Source: Gymnorhina tibicen (lineage: Eukaryota; Chordata; Aves; Passeriformes; Artamidae). Taken from it: a DNA stretch of 64,000 nucleotides. Positions 39,001-51,085 of this stretch are shown here, one piece after another (within the stretch, counting starts at the first letter, position 1; the number at the start of each line of letters is the position of its first letter). The stretch covers positions 899,648 to 963,647 of the forward strand of contig VXAZ01006779.1 of assembly GCA_013399875.1 (NCBI GenBank), written 5' to 3'. The translations under genes and the position numbers were made by a program. The notes under the pieces were generated by a model. That model made no database searches, was not told where the DNA came from, and was given only the letters and a program-made list of their open reading frames with translations.

Positions 39001-42000
39001 TCCTCTTCAGAGGAAGACCTGAGAGTGCTGGGAACAGCTGGTGAAATCCCCAGTAAGGGCTGATGCACTGGCACGCAGACATGTACTTTGCGTTCTGTTT
39101 AAGCATCAACCAAAAAAAAAAAAAAAGATGGTAATTATGGTGTAAGTTGTTACACGCTCTAATATGATTCCTCTGTTGCATTGTGTCACTGCTGCTGTCA
39201 ATATCAGGACAGAACAACAAAGAAAGACTGGCAAGGTTTATAAACTTTTGGTTTATAAGCCCCACTGTTGCCAAGACAGCGTTTCCTGTGATAGACAGGA
39301 GAAGTCTTCCCCTCCACATTTTTAAGACCAAAAAATACATCCTGAGTCCTAAGCTTCACAGCCTCCTTAGCATCCTGCCACCTCCCATCCCTTCTGAGCA
39401 TGTTGTCACGCAGGTTTCTCCAGCAGCACAGGACAGCTGTCCAGTTCTTTTATTCATGGTATAACAGACTGAAGCAACTGCAGTTGTCTGCTCGATGGCT
39501 CAGAGTTCCTGTTATCCTCACAAGGATGACCTGCTGTCACTCATGTATTCAATAGCACTCCATCAAGCACTCTGCCGTCTTCTGTGCTGCAGCAAGAGTC
39601 AACTCAGTCTTCCTTGTTGTCCTCCTCTCTTTGTAAGGAGATGAGCCCTCTCCCATGGCAGTGTTCTGTGAGAGCTCATGAGGGACACGCAGCCTCACTG
39701 TCTAGCCAGGGTCAATGCCCATAATTCTTGGTGCTCCTAAGAAGCCAGTGTGGACTCTGTGTGAGTTAAAGGCTTGAATCTTATAATTTTATAAACCAAA
39801 TATTTCCATTCTGTCTCTTCTATCCTACATGATGTACAAATGCATCTAAAAAGCAGTTTTCTTGAGAAAACTCGAACAATGTTAGCACAGAGATATACTT
39901 CCACACTCTCCCTGCCTTCAATAATAATATAATCTGGAATACACTCCTCTGCTGGGAAGAATATTCAGGGAGACATATAAGTCAAAATTTCTTCCCTGGC
40001 AGTGAATATGAACTATATCAATGTCTGGTACTGAGAGCTGCCAGGCAGGCCTGTTCAGAGGCTTCTGAAAAATAATACTGCTTTGTCCTATGTCAACGAG
40101 TAAGTTCTCCCTAACTTTTCAAGGAGGGAAATGCCTCTTCGGATTAGTGCACTTATCCATGGTCTGTCTTGCAGGCAGTCTGAGAAGTCAAAGAAACCAA
40201 CCTCAGTTGCTTCAAACTGCTAGACCATGACTGGAAGGTTTAGACAGCTGTCCTAATACCACTATTTCAACAGTGTTCCTCTGTGTATCCCAATCTAACA
40301 AGAAATGTCAGACTTTATGTCCCAGAAATCTGGGTTTATCACTGGAAAGTTACTGATCTTTCTGGTTGGAGATCTTTTTCTCATTTCTTCTCTTCTTCAA
40401 AGCATTTTTTTCCATGTTAAGGACAGAGCTCAGGCTATGCTGTTGGCCTTAGAAAAAGATTAGCTGTTGCTGTCCTATTTACAAAAAATCTCACACTGAG
40501 CATCAGAGTGTGTGAAAGAGTGTTTTCTGCCTGTAAAAGAAACCTACATTTTCTTAGGGCCTTTGCCAAAAGTGACCTCCCCTTGTGGTGTCCCAAAAAT
40601 TTCCATTTCAAGATAGATGGGGTCCCATTCACTATTTTCTTAAGCTTTATAGACTTACTGAAGTATCTGGGAGAAATTCTGTGTCCAGAAGATCTGCCTG
40701 TAAGAGGATTTTCTTCTAGGTATGTTTTCTTGGGTACTATACATGGAGAACCAATGAAAGGAGGAAGAATGGATGCTTGTTTCCAGCTTTTCCTGTAAAT
40801 TTATATGCTTTAGGCAATACGTCTCCAATAATTCCCCCTATACCTCTCCCTTCTGTAGTCTAATTGAATATGTAGATTCTTAAAATGAGAGGAGCTGAAA
40901 CAACAGTCTCTTACATGCCAAATTTAAGCTTATGTGCAGCACATGGAGAGAGAAGGATGGGATGTCTTTAAAGATAATGCCAAAATTAAAATAAGTAAAT
41001 AAAACTACTAACAATTCTAACGGTGATGACATAATAGTTTTCACACTGTGAACACAGTGAAGGTGAAGGCAATGAATTTGGAAGAACTGCTACAGTTCTG
41101 TTTTTATCAAACTTCAATTCCCATTTCCACAGAAGCCACGAGGAATTCTGCCATAAGTATCAGCAGGAGCAGTGCCAGTCTTGCAGTGCTTACTGTGGAC
41201 CTTGATCCTGCTGATGCTTATGTTTAGGAATGGGCATACTGGGCCTGTGTGTGAAGTTAATCACCTGTGTGAATGCTTCCAGACAGACTATCAGATTCTG
41301 ATCCTACAAATATTCATGCTTGAACTTCACTTCAAACACAACAGTGGTCATACTTAATATGTTTTCTGTAATTTCAAGGCCTCCTGGTGAAGGAAGCCAT
41401 CACCTACACTGTGCTTTGAATTAAGGCCTGTACTTTCTTCCCTGGCTCATACTGTGATGTGCAGGGTACTCAGGCAAAGTTAATCTTCCTAAGGGGAAGT
41501 AAAAGCCAAGTTACTTTCTCATGCTTTAAGCTCATTTATTTGTGTGTTGCTGCGTATTTAATTTTGGAAGAAATTCTAATTTATTAAACATGCAAAGCCT
41601 GACAGAGTAATTTTGCTGCTCCTGAGAGAGTATCTTAGGGTAATGGTATTTCTAATAAATGACTTATATATTTTTCATAATTTTAATGTCAAGCAAATTT
41701 TGAACAAAGAGATTGAAATTACAAATATGGGTAGACAATAATATCGTATTCAAGGAAATGTGCCTGCTCAACTGTGTAAAAGGATACATGCTGCCTTTAG
41801 CAAACCATTTCTGAGGCTTTTCAATTAAAGCTGTAAACTGTTAATGATGCCTACCAATTGATGAAATAACCTATTTCATCTACAGATAGGAATTTTTTTG
41901 CAATTTTGATTGAACAAAATGTCTCCAAACAAGCACATCACCTTATTTGTGGCTTTTTTACTCTTCAAGTCTTACCAGAGGTATTGGCATTCTTAGCACC

Positions 42001-43268
42001 AAGCAGAAATATTTTCTTTGGGAATATGACATATACCCCTTTCTACAATTACTTTCTTCTACAGAAGTAAACAAACACAGTGTTTATCATTCCATTCCCT
42101 ATATATTAAATACATAAATAACTCTAATTAGAGACAGAAATAACAGCTTTTGTTCTTATTCTCACTGGTTTACATGAAATGAGGTGTCATAGGCGTGGTT
42201 CTCTAGGCTTTATGATCTTCTAAATGTACTTGTTGTTGAGTGCCATTTTGTTCTTATTGCCTACTGCTCACAAATGGCTTTCTCAATTTCATCCTGCCTA
42301 GTTTTTGGGAAACACTATCAAGGTATGAAGAGACTAACACTGAAAAGGAAATTAGTAGCTGGCGGCAATTGCATCAGAAAAAATATTATTCTGTTGTGAC
42401 TACAAACAGTAGCATCAAATGGGAAAATAGACTTTCAAATTAATTAGCATTTAAGGGAAATGGGTTTGGGATAGTTATTATATTGCTTTTAAGCAGATAT
42501 GCTTACAAGTACATCTCTGCTTTCTATTCCTCGCTAGAGAAAAATAAGAAATAAGTAGACATTTCTAGTTTTAATTTCTGTTCTATGTCCATACTTCTTG
42601 ACAAATAAAGGCTCAGGAAAACAAAAGAAAACAAAACAAAGAAAAAGCCAGAACAAAGGTATTTCCCTGTTCCTCACAGGTCCAGTGAAAGGTACCTATT
42701 CTTCACAAAGGCAAAGTGCTCTTTATTGATCCTATATATGTGTGGGAATAAGTATACTCTTCTCCATCTCCCTTGCTGTTACCCTGCCAAAATCCTTTAG
42801 GACACCTCTTTGTGAGCCAGTGAGGTTATGTCCAGTCCACTGCAGCTACAAATGAATGTAAAGAGTCCAGATCTGGCATACTCTTCATCACCATCCATAC
42901 ATCACGTACCCTGTTTCACATACCTTTTCTCTTTTTCCTCTCTAAGCCTATGTAGTGCTTTCCAAAGTGGATGGTATAAGTAATGAGAGTCACAGAAGAA
43001 GTGCATCAACTTCTTGGGACTTCAAGGTTTTCAAATAATCTGAACACCATAAGTACTAAATCTTTTATTATGTCCCATTTCCCCTTGAGCATTCCAACTC
43101 AGCAAAAAAAGAAATAAACAAATCATTGTTTATTATCTTTTTCCTGCAAAGATGGTAATAGCTGTGAAGAGAAAAATAACAAAACTTGAGGTGGCTACAC
43201 TGCTGCTATGATAAATGAGTAATCTTCGCACATTTGCATCTACTTTCTTTAATATTTTTTACATACAG

Positions 43269-43405
43269 ATACTTCATCGATTGGAAGAATGATGTGGACA
43301 GCTACTTTACAATAGATGCTACTGAAGGAACCATTGCTACTAATCAATTACTGGACAGAGAAAGCACAGCACAATACAATTTCTCTATAATTGCAAGTAA
43401 AGTTA
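43269..43405 (+). CDS. CDH12: CDH12 coding exon, second half of EC4 (137 nt)
   Basis: The acceptor is ACATACAG and the donor AGTTA|GTAAGT. The first base completes the arginine split from the previous exon. The exon then reads [20 protein letters not shown] and [13 protein letters not shown], and ends with one base of a serine codon after IIASKV. It holds the EC4 strands with the conserved DRE calcium motif (LLDREST) and one N-glycosylation sequon (NFS). The length of 137 nt is the family's usual size for this exon. Compared with the mammalian protein I remember, changes are conservative. The reading frame that continues past the donor ends quickly in the intron. Confidence 0.95.
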
Positions 43406-44581
43406 GTAAGTATGACACAAACTGAATTAATATGCTAATGTGGTATTTTTCTCGGAAAGTAATGCTCAGGTATAAATATAATGTGAAGACTGCTTGAATT
43501 GCCAAGAGCTTATTTAAGAAGGTTCAATCAATATCATTTTCCCAGACTCATTGTGAGGATAAGTGTGATGTTCAATCAGCCCTGTATAGTAAGGTTTTGC
43601 TAGCAGACCTCATGTAAGCACAGTTGCCTCAGAAGCTGAAAACCATTTTGTCAGCATGGAGAGCATGAGGAGCTGTATGAATGCCTTCCAGTTCTGATTT
43701 CTGATTTTGTAATTCACTTCGTAGGAAATTAGGTTCATCAAATAACAGGTTTGTCAATGTGCTTTTTGAAGGCAGAAAAATTTAGAGTCATTTGATACTC
43801 AGATTGAAAGTGCACTAAAATTAAGTCAGGATTTAATGCCCTAAATGAAATAATCTGTGTGCTGCATCTTTACTCTTGTCTCTCCTCTCTGCCCAAAATT
43901 TTATGCCTAACACCTTTTCTTTTCCTATGTGATTTGTGGTGGAATAATTTAATTTCTTGCCTTTATTTCTTGTGCATAGCCTTTTTTTTATAAGAAGTCC
44001 CTTCTTCCACTGTATTATGTACCTGCAACTTGCTTCATTGCCATCTGTCTGTGTGGCATTTTGCATTCCTGGTCTTGTCAAACTGTAACTCTCACAGGTG
44101 TATCTCACCCTTTGAATACAAGTCAAAGGCTGTTGAAGAGGATCCTGCTGTATTTCTTATTCATTCTATGTTGTTTATGTGTCAGAAAATGCAAGTTTCT
44201 GTAGCAAAGAACACGTTTTCCTCAATGTATTGCTTGGCTGAGTCTTCATAAGTTAATACATGCTACTAACAGGAAGAGGGAGATTTGGGAAGCAGAGAAG
44301 GTATATGTCGCTGTTCTACTGGGGACGGAGTTAGAAATGAAACAGCTCGATTCAGGAAGAAATGGAATAATTTATTTGATTTACAGACAGGTTTTCATAT
44401 CTTAGTTTGCTTGAACAGCATAAGGTTATTACTCCTTGACCATCCACCTCTTAGCATGACTGGTGAAACTCTACAACACCCATTTCAAAATATTTCTCCA
44501 GTCAGTATAACAACAAACTGCATAACAACTTGCACCTGCAAGATAAAGGGACTGGTTTACAAAAACCTCTGACTGTTTTTG

Positions 44582-44625
44582 GCCAGCATCCATGTGAAAG
44601 CAAGAACTTTCACACGGACGCTGGC
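44582..44625. repeat. Inverted repeat with 19-bp arms and 6-base loop
   Basis: The left arm GCCAGCATCCATGTGAAAG (44582-44600) and right arm CTTTCACACGGACGCTGGC (44607-44625) match as reverse complements at 17 of 19 positions. Both differences become G-U pairs in a - strand transcript and A-C mismatches in a + strand one. Both lie at CpG/TpG-type positions, consistent with CpG decay of an originally perfect palindrome. It could be a small hairpin RNA, the relic of a palindromic insertion, or chance structure. Confidence 0.65.
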
Positions 44626-46407
44626 AGAAAGCTGGAAAATCTCTCCGCTTCAGCATCTACAGGTATATATTACTTCAGATAAAATAATAAATTCTCAGTT
44701 GTAGTTATCTCAAAAAGAACCACAGGCTCACTCCTTGGAGCCTGAAAATATAGAGTACACCAGTCAAATGAACACAGTCCATAGATCGGAAAGGATGTAC
44801 ACTAACAGAGAAGCCTAAATTGTCAGAAGTGATTGAGTTCATGGAGATACATATGCAGGTGTATATTCAGAGAAAATCCAGCAGAACTGTACTTTTTTTT
44901 CCAGAGAAACTGAAAGGCAGGTAGATGCAGAAAGAAGGTCTCATCATGGTCTATGTTTCAGTAAAGGTTTAATATTTAGACTTAGTGGTGGACAAAGGAC
45001 ATTTGATATTTGTGAATTCTTTTCCTGCAGCAAGGAAACAGTTTTAGTAAACTCGATTTAAATCTGTTTATTGTTCCCAAGAGTAATTAAAGATGTCTAA
45101 AACCCTGAAGTTTATTTGTCCGTGCACATATATATATAACAGTATCATATTTAAGTGAGCTGTAGCAGGTAGTATATATTTTGAAATCCCCAATTTTATC
45201 AATTGCCATGTTAAGAATCTGCACCTAAAATATATCTGTGCTTCATTGCAGCATACCCCAAAATACTTATACATTGACCATTATCTATAGCATTAACAAC
45301 AATTGCCATATCTTTATTATACCAGTAACTGGCAAATTTGGGAGGATTTGAGGTGTAGTAGCTGTCAAAACATTATATTCAGTTGTCTTACTAAGAGCAT
45401 AGAAATAAAGGCTGAGGATTGAGGGATGGCACACTGCACAAAAGCAAAATATAATGGTTAGAGAGCAAAAAAAAAAAAAGGCATTTGAAGAAAAAGACTG
45501 AGGGGAAGTTGCTATATTTGAAGAATTACTGATATAAAAAATTGCTGTCCAGTGCTGACATAGAAACTGAAACTTAATGCGGAAAAAACACACTGAGCAG
45601 TGCCTTGACATATACATGACTATGTAAGGAAGGTGGCCCAGTATCAAAATTAGCTGCATAAACTTTCTTCAGGAAAGGACAGACAATACTGTTATTGAAG
45701 TATTTTCACTTCCTGGTGACCTTATCTCTCTATAGGGATATATATCTCTCTATATATATACACAATATATCCTTATAAAAGAAGAATAAATACATAGACT
45801 CGTAACTAGTAACAGTCAGATCATGTTGTTTAAAAACTTTATTGCTAAAATTTTGTTTTCTCAGATTGAGAGAATAACAACAACAACCCCTCCCACACTT
45901 TTTAGGCACATCCTCATGGTCATTCTGTAAACTATCTTTTCTTGAATTGTCCCTAAATGGAGATGTTTTTAAGCAGGAGGTGGATGATTGTTCTGCAGAC
46001 ATGCTGATGATGAGGCAGGTATGAAGGCAGCTGAATGCAGAGCGTCTCTAACCCATTCACAGAAATAAAGTTTGGGTTTCATATAGAACAAAATGCATGA
46101 GCAGGTGGAGGGTGTTTCAGACTGTTTTCCTCCATTTTACTTCCCAATTAATCTGTACTTCTCTTCATTACCTGACTATATTTCATTGTAGTTTGTTGTT
46201 TTGTTTTTTAATTCTTACAATAAATCAACACCCTTTTTAGCCAGCATGGTTGCTGTTTCTGAACATTTTTGATGCCACAGAACCTATCCAAACTAATAAA
46301 TTAAACATGGCTCACATTCATTTCAAGTCCCTTGCCCTTACTAATTCCCAGCACATACATGTGAATTGTCCACAAGACCACTAGCTGCCCCAGGCCAAAA
46401 CTGTGCC

Positions 46408-46441
46408 AAGAGCATAATGGCATAAAATAAGAGCATAATGG
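46408..46441. repeat. Spaced direct duplication of a 13-mer
   Basis: AAGAGCATAATGG occurs at 46408-46420 and 46429-46441, 21 bp apart. A partial further copy (TAATGGCATAAAA) follows. It is probably a local slippage product. Confidence 0.7.
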
Positions 46442-48769
46442 TCTAATGGCATAAAAAAGTCACAGTCCAGTGTTCAAAAGGTTCCTCCATGAGCTGCCTA
46501 GTTACCTAGTATGGAAGTGGTTTTTTCCATCTCACAAAAGATGAGATAGATAAAATGCATGTGATCTTATTTCTGCTTTCCTGTCCTCAAAGCATAAATT
46601 AAAGGTAAAAATAAAGTAATAAGTCTTCCTGTTCAAACCATCTTCCCAACTCACCTATGTCTAGGCCCAAATTTTGAGAATGTTATGTTAAAGAAACCTC
46701 ACCTTAAATCTTAAGATGGAGTTAATCTTCTCCTGCATACCATAAAAGGAATCACCAGTTCTCCTCAATAGTCAGTACCTATTTTCTCAGATATCTTGGA
46801 TTTTCACAAGTTCATTATTCAAAAAATGTTACATGTTTTCCACTGCTGTAATATCTTGGAACCATTAAGATGTTGACAAATGATGGTAATCAACCAAAAA
46901 AAGGAAGCAGGATGGCCACTGTCTTATAGGCAGGAAAAACAAGGGAAGATGAAGTCAACTAACAAATCAAGTTGATGAGATTAAGTTAATGAAGTTAATT
47001 AATTTTCTTATATGTTACAGGCAGAATTGAAACATGAAATCAGTTTCTTAATTCCTACAGTCATGATTTAACCAGCTTGTCCTCTCATCTGTGTAATCTG
47101 GGTTTTAAAAGGCATAAGCAGAAGTTTTTAGTGACTCACTGTTAGCAGCATGTATGTCACTATTGCGTTCACAGGGTTCCAAAAGACTTAATTTTAAGAG
47201 AAACAGCAACCAAAAACCAGAGAAAATGGAGGTCAAGTATGCAAAGTAGTATTTGAAACGCAATTCTTCATGCTTGTTCACATCAAGTATTACAGGTCTT
47301 TGTTATTATATGTCAGTTCAAAGCTGTACACAATCTTCTTGCAGTCTTCATTTATATACACGAGTAGTTAAACTGATGTCAGTGCAAACCAGAAAGAAAA
47401 TCATATAAACAAAATGAAAACCTGAAATAGGTCCATCTTAGGCCTTGATAATTCTGTTTACTTTCATATTTGACTTCTCCAGACCGTTTATGCAAGGTAA
47501 AATTGTACTTGGCTGAAATACTTAGGAAGAGAAGGTTTTGGCCTCTAATATATCTTTCAAAGAACCACAGAGAAATAAATGTAAAAAGCATACTCATATT
47601 CATGTATATCTCCAGAGCATGCTATCCTGTTGTGATTTTGAGGAGGGGCAAAATATCAAATCCTTTTGCTCATTTTAAAAATAGGTCACATACTGCCTAA
47701 ACTGTTTCAAAAAGCAGAAAAAAGTAATTAATATAAGCTACTTCACAAAAATATGATCTAAAAGACTTCTTAAAGAAATTATCATGTCTAACAGAAATTA
47801 TCAAATTCAGCTATTTCCATGTACATGATGCATAAATTTTGAATACATTAATTGTTTTATTGAATGGCATAGTGAACATATTCCTAAAATGAAATGAACA
47901 TCTATGCCTGTACTTTGGTGGTGATGCATTAACTACTAATGTGCTTGGAGAATGTCTCCTGAACCCCTGTTGCTCAGTGTTGTACCTTAAAATAAACACA
48001 GACAGAAAAAAAAACCTAAAGCAACACCTGAGTTACTCCATGTGAGTTGATGTGTCCTTTTCATTGAGTACTGCTAGGAGGGAAGTTTTAAGTCAGATTG
48101 TTTCTCCAGTAGCTGTGTGAACTTGACCTGTTCAGGGATTTTCTGTTCTCTCCATAGAGGTCCTGCCCTCTACTGAATAGAATAACTTCCTAGTATTTTT
48201 TTTCGTTTTATACAAAGGAACCAATTCAACTGTGAACAAATGATCTAGATTTCTTCCAGCTCTTCAGGCATCTAAAGAATCAGTGCCTAAATCCTAGTTG
48301 CTAGACCAAACTGTGTCTTCATTTCTACTGCAGAATGCCTTCCTTCACAGAGATATTCTGCAAGTGGGGATGATGCTGAATTGGAAATGAATGAGGATTC
48401 ATTCATTATGAGATGTTATTATATATGTTCTCTATTAAATAAATATATTCATACAAATGTGTGGTTTTAGTAGCGAATTTTTGTTTATACATGGTCAGTT
48501 TATCTACTACTTGAAAATACGTAAAACGAAGTTCATCTTGCAGCTAGTCCTGTGTAATTAGGTAATCATTGGGGAATACGTTTGGTTTTGACAGAGGTCT
48601 CCTGAAATTACTACTGCATTTAGTAGTTCCTAAGGATAAGGAAGAAATCATGCAAATTTTTTACAGTGACAACATGAAGATACTTTGCCCCTTGCTATGT
48701 TAGTTATAAACAAAAGAAATGCCAAGGATTATACAAACTTCAAAGCAAGTGACTAATGCAAATAATTTG

Positions 48770-49224
48770 AAGGGTCCATTGAGGGCCATGAGGATGATCA
48801 GAGGGCTGGAGCATGTCTCCTATGAAGACAGGCTGAGAGAACTGGGCTTGTACAGCCAAGAGAAGAGAACACTCTGGGATGACATAATTGTGGCCTTCCA
48901 GTACCTGAAGGGAGCCTACAAGAAAGCTGGACTTTTGGCAGCAGCATGTACTGACAGGACAAGGGGGAATGGCTTCAAACTGAAGGAGAGTAGATTTGGA
49001 TTGGATTTGAGGAATAAATTCTTTACAGTCAGGATGCTGAGGCACTGGAACAGGTTGCCCAGAGGAGTTGTGGGTGCCCTGTCCCCGGAAGTGTTCAAGG
49101 CCAAGTTGGAGGTGGCTTTGAGCAATCTGGTCTAGCCCAAGGTGTCTCTGCAAGTGGCAGGGGGCTTGGAACTAGATGATCTGTAAAGTTCCTTCCCATC
49201 CAAGCTATTCTATGATTCTATGAT
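48770..49224 (+). mobile_element. CR1 LINE 3' end with an open C-terminal ORF2 frame
   Basis: The coding part from 48787 stays open for about 115 codons to a TAG at 49133-49135. It shows CR1 ORF2 C-terminal signatures: MIRGLEHVSYEDRLRELGL, DRTRGNGFKLKESRF and HWNRLPRGVVGALSPEVFKA. The 3' UTR follows and ends in the octamer repeat at about 49207-49222 (ATTCTATG twice). The copy is 5'-truncated and lacks endonuclease and RT, so it cannot move on its own. It is sense to CDH12. Confidence 0.93.
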
Positions 49225-50217
49225 TTATTTCTGAAGATTCAAGACAACTCCTCCTGGACTTAAACTTGGCCCCATGTTGTCATTCCTACACCACCCTGAT
49301 TTATAGCATAGATTTCTTGAGTGGTTAACTGTTTCTGCCACTCATCTTAAGTGAAAAAGCATAACATAATTACCCTTTTTACTCACCAGCTATACTATTT
49401 TTCATGTATTTGCTATCTTGCAGGAGGTTTCAGCATAAAGAGAATATTGTCCGCTTGAAATAGTGTCTCTGTTTTTGTCAGACATTGCATTTGCAAATAA
49501 ACTTGTTTTTAAAATGCATCTAGTGACTGATGGAGATTATCTGTAGAAGATGAACAGTGGAAAGAAACATGATATATGCTGTTGTCTAACATTTCTTTTG
49601 CACAAAAATATTTGCTGCCTGCAAACACTTTTGCAGTTAAAGAAATACCTTTTACAACATGACCAAATACTTGAATGCTAGCTGTGCATGTTTCACTGCT
49701 AAATTTAACACTCACTCTGGCTGGCTTTCAGCAAGATTTCTTTTTTTTTCATATCTTTCTGTCTTGCTTTCTCTGTCTTCTAAATTGGTATGCTCTGCTT
49801 GCCTCCTTAATATCTTGAAGATGTAAACAATGGTTAGGCAATAAATATTGATTTTCTGCATTTAGTTGTGGAAAACAGAATTCAGTTTTAATCACTGGAA
49901 GCGTTTTCCACAGGCTTAATCAAAAGTGATCTGAGAAAAGTTTGCATCTTTAATAACAGGTACAACTTCACTTTTTTCCCATTTATGCTCTGATAAACAT
50001 AATCACACTGATTGATTCCTTAACCCATGAAGAGTAATGAATCAAAGTCTGGTACAAATTGATAAGAACTTTGCTTCTGTTTTCTTAGTTCAAATCAGAA
50101 ATAAGTGGAAGTTAAGGGCTTTTGGGAGTCACAGTACTGAGATCACAAGTTTATGACAGCTTATGGAGACTGGTGATGACAACAAACATAACGCTTTTCT
50201 TCTAAAATTATTTCTAG

Positions 50218-50339
50218 GTAACCCACTATTAACCAGCAAAGTCAATGTTATAATAAATGTTCTGGATGTCAATGAGTTTCCTCCTGAAATTTCAGTTCCA
50301 TATGAGACATCTGTATGTGAAAATGCCAAGCCAGGACAG
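50218..50339 (+). CDS. CDH12: CDH12 coding exon, EC4-EC5 junction (122 nt)
   Basis: The acceptor is TTATTTCTAG and the donor GGACAG|GTATTT. Two bases complete the split serine, then [19 protein letters not shown] follows, and the exon ends on a codon boundary after AKPGQ. It contains the last strand of EC4, the linker LDVNEFPPE that coordinates calcium between EC4 and EC5, and the EC5 opening with a cysteine in VCENAKPG. The length of 122 nt is usual for the family. The donor is weaker (GTATTT) than the other donors. An upstream in-frame ATG at 50163 is intronic. Confidence 0.95.
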
Positions 50340-50967
50340 GTATTTCAAGTTTGTAATGCTTGCTCTTTTGCTCTTCCTTTCCTTATTATTTATAGCAGTA
50401 GAAATTTCTGGGTTTAAAAATGACAACATGGTCAGTATTCTACAAACAAAATGTCTGTGTTGGAAATATGTATTGGAATTGTGTTTGTTGACTTCTATTG
50501 TCTGTTTACAATCTAAATTTTTTAAAAAATTTTCTCTGATTATATGGGCCTGAGCTACCCTTCACTGTGCATTTAATAGCTATGAGAAGATAAATAGCAA
50601 TGAGAGGAGAAAGAATCCCTTTCTTAAAGGGTTGTAACTGTGATATAAGTAGTAACAGACAAAGTGAAGCGTAACCATTCAACTGAAAGCAATCACTAGC
50701 ATTTTAATACAAACAATAAATATTAAATACCATGAATATAGGGCAAATCTTTCTGATTTTCATCAGATCTGTCAAATCAAGACCTTCTGATTTCTCTGGT
50801 AGTTATAGAATTCAGACTTCTTGCCTCCACTGTCCAGTGTGTTAAGGGAATGACAGTAATCCAGCAGGATTTCACTTTCAAAAGTTTCATTTGATGTTCC
50901 CTTTGCACTTCTACAAAACTGCTTCTTTTAGAAGAGTGAACTGACTTCAGAATTAATCTGGTTTTAG
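50340..50967 (+). other. CDH12: CDH12 intron, 628 bp
   Basis: The shortest intron in the window, from GTATTTCA to TGGTTTTAG. No repeat or exon-like sequence seen. Confidence 0.9.
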
Positions 50968-51085
50968 GTGATACAGACCATCACTGCAGCAGACAAAGAT
51001 TTGTCACCGGCTGGGCAAAGGTTTTCCTTCAAACTCTCATCTGAGGCTTCCAACAAACCAAATTTCACAGTCCATGACTACAGAA
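50968..51085 (+). CDS. CDH12: CDH12 coding exon, EC5 first part (118 nt)
   Basis: The acceptor is TGGTTTTAG and the donor CAGAA|GTAAGT. The exon starts on a codon boundary with [16 protein letters not shown] and ends with one base of an asparagine codon after HDYR. It encodes the membrane-proximal EC5 strands, with the calcium-type AADKD and a glycosylation sequon NFT. The length of 118 nt matches the family pattern. Differences from the mammalian protein as remembered (for example VIQTIT for IIQIVS) are more frequent here than in EC3-EC4, in line with EC5 being the less constrained repeat. Confidence 0.95.

Larger units (their letters stand above)
19278..43268 (+). other. CDH12: CDH12 intron, about 24 kb
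   Basis: The largest intron of the window, from GTAAGAGA to ACATACAG. It holds a probable solo LTR (19561-20394), a degraded ERVL-like provirus (21555-24737), a CR1 3' end (29740-30278), a doubtful old CR1 (about 35790-36020) and simple repeats. From about 24740 to 29740 and from 36020 to 43268 I see no nameable repeat or gene. The + strand of 26950-27960 is pyrimidine-rich. Confidence 0.85.
43406..50217 (+). other. CDH12: CDH12 intron, about 6.8 kb
   Basis: From GTAAGTAT to TTTCTAG. It contains a hairpin-forming inverted repeat (44582-44625), an AT-rich TATA microsatellite-like patch near 45735-45770, a ~21-bp spaced duplication (46408-46441) and a CR1 3' end (48770-49224). No other element or exon is recognised. 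Confidence 0.85.

Noticed and set aside
38829..39074. 81-codon - strand frame with protein-like composition near a poly(A) run at 39112-39126
   Set aside because: I considered a processed pseudogene, but the poly(A) run is on the + strand and the frame on the -, and no parent protein is recognised.
48740..49153. 137-codon - strand frame
   Set aside because: Antisense shadow of the CR1 ORF2 C-terminus, which is on the + strand.
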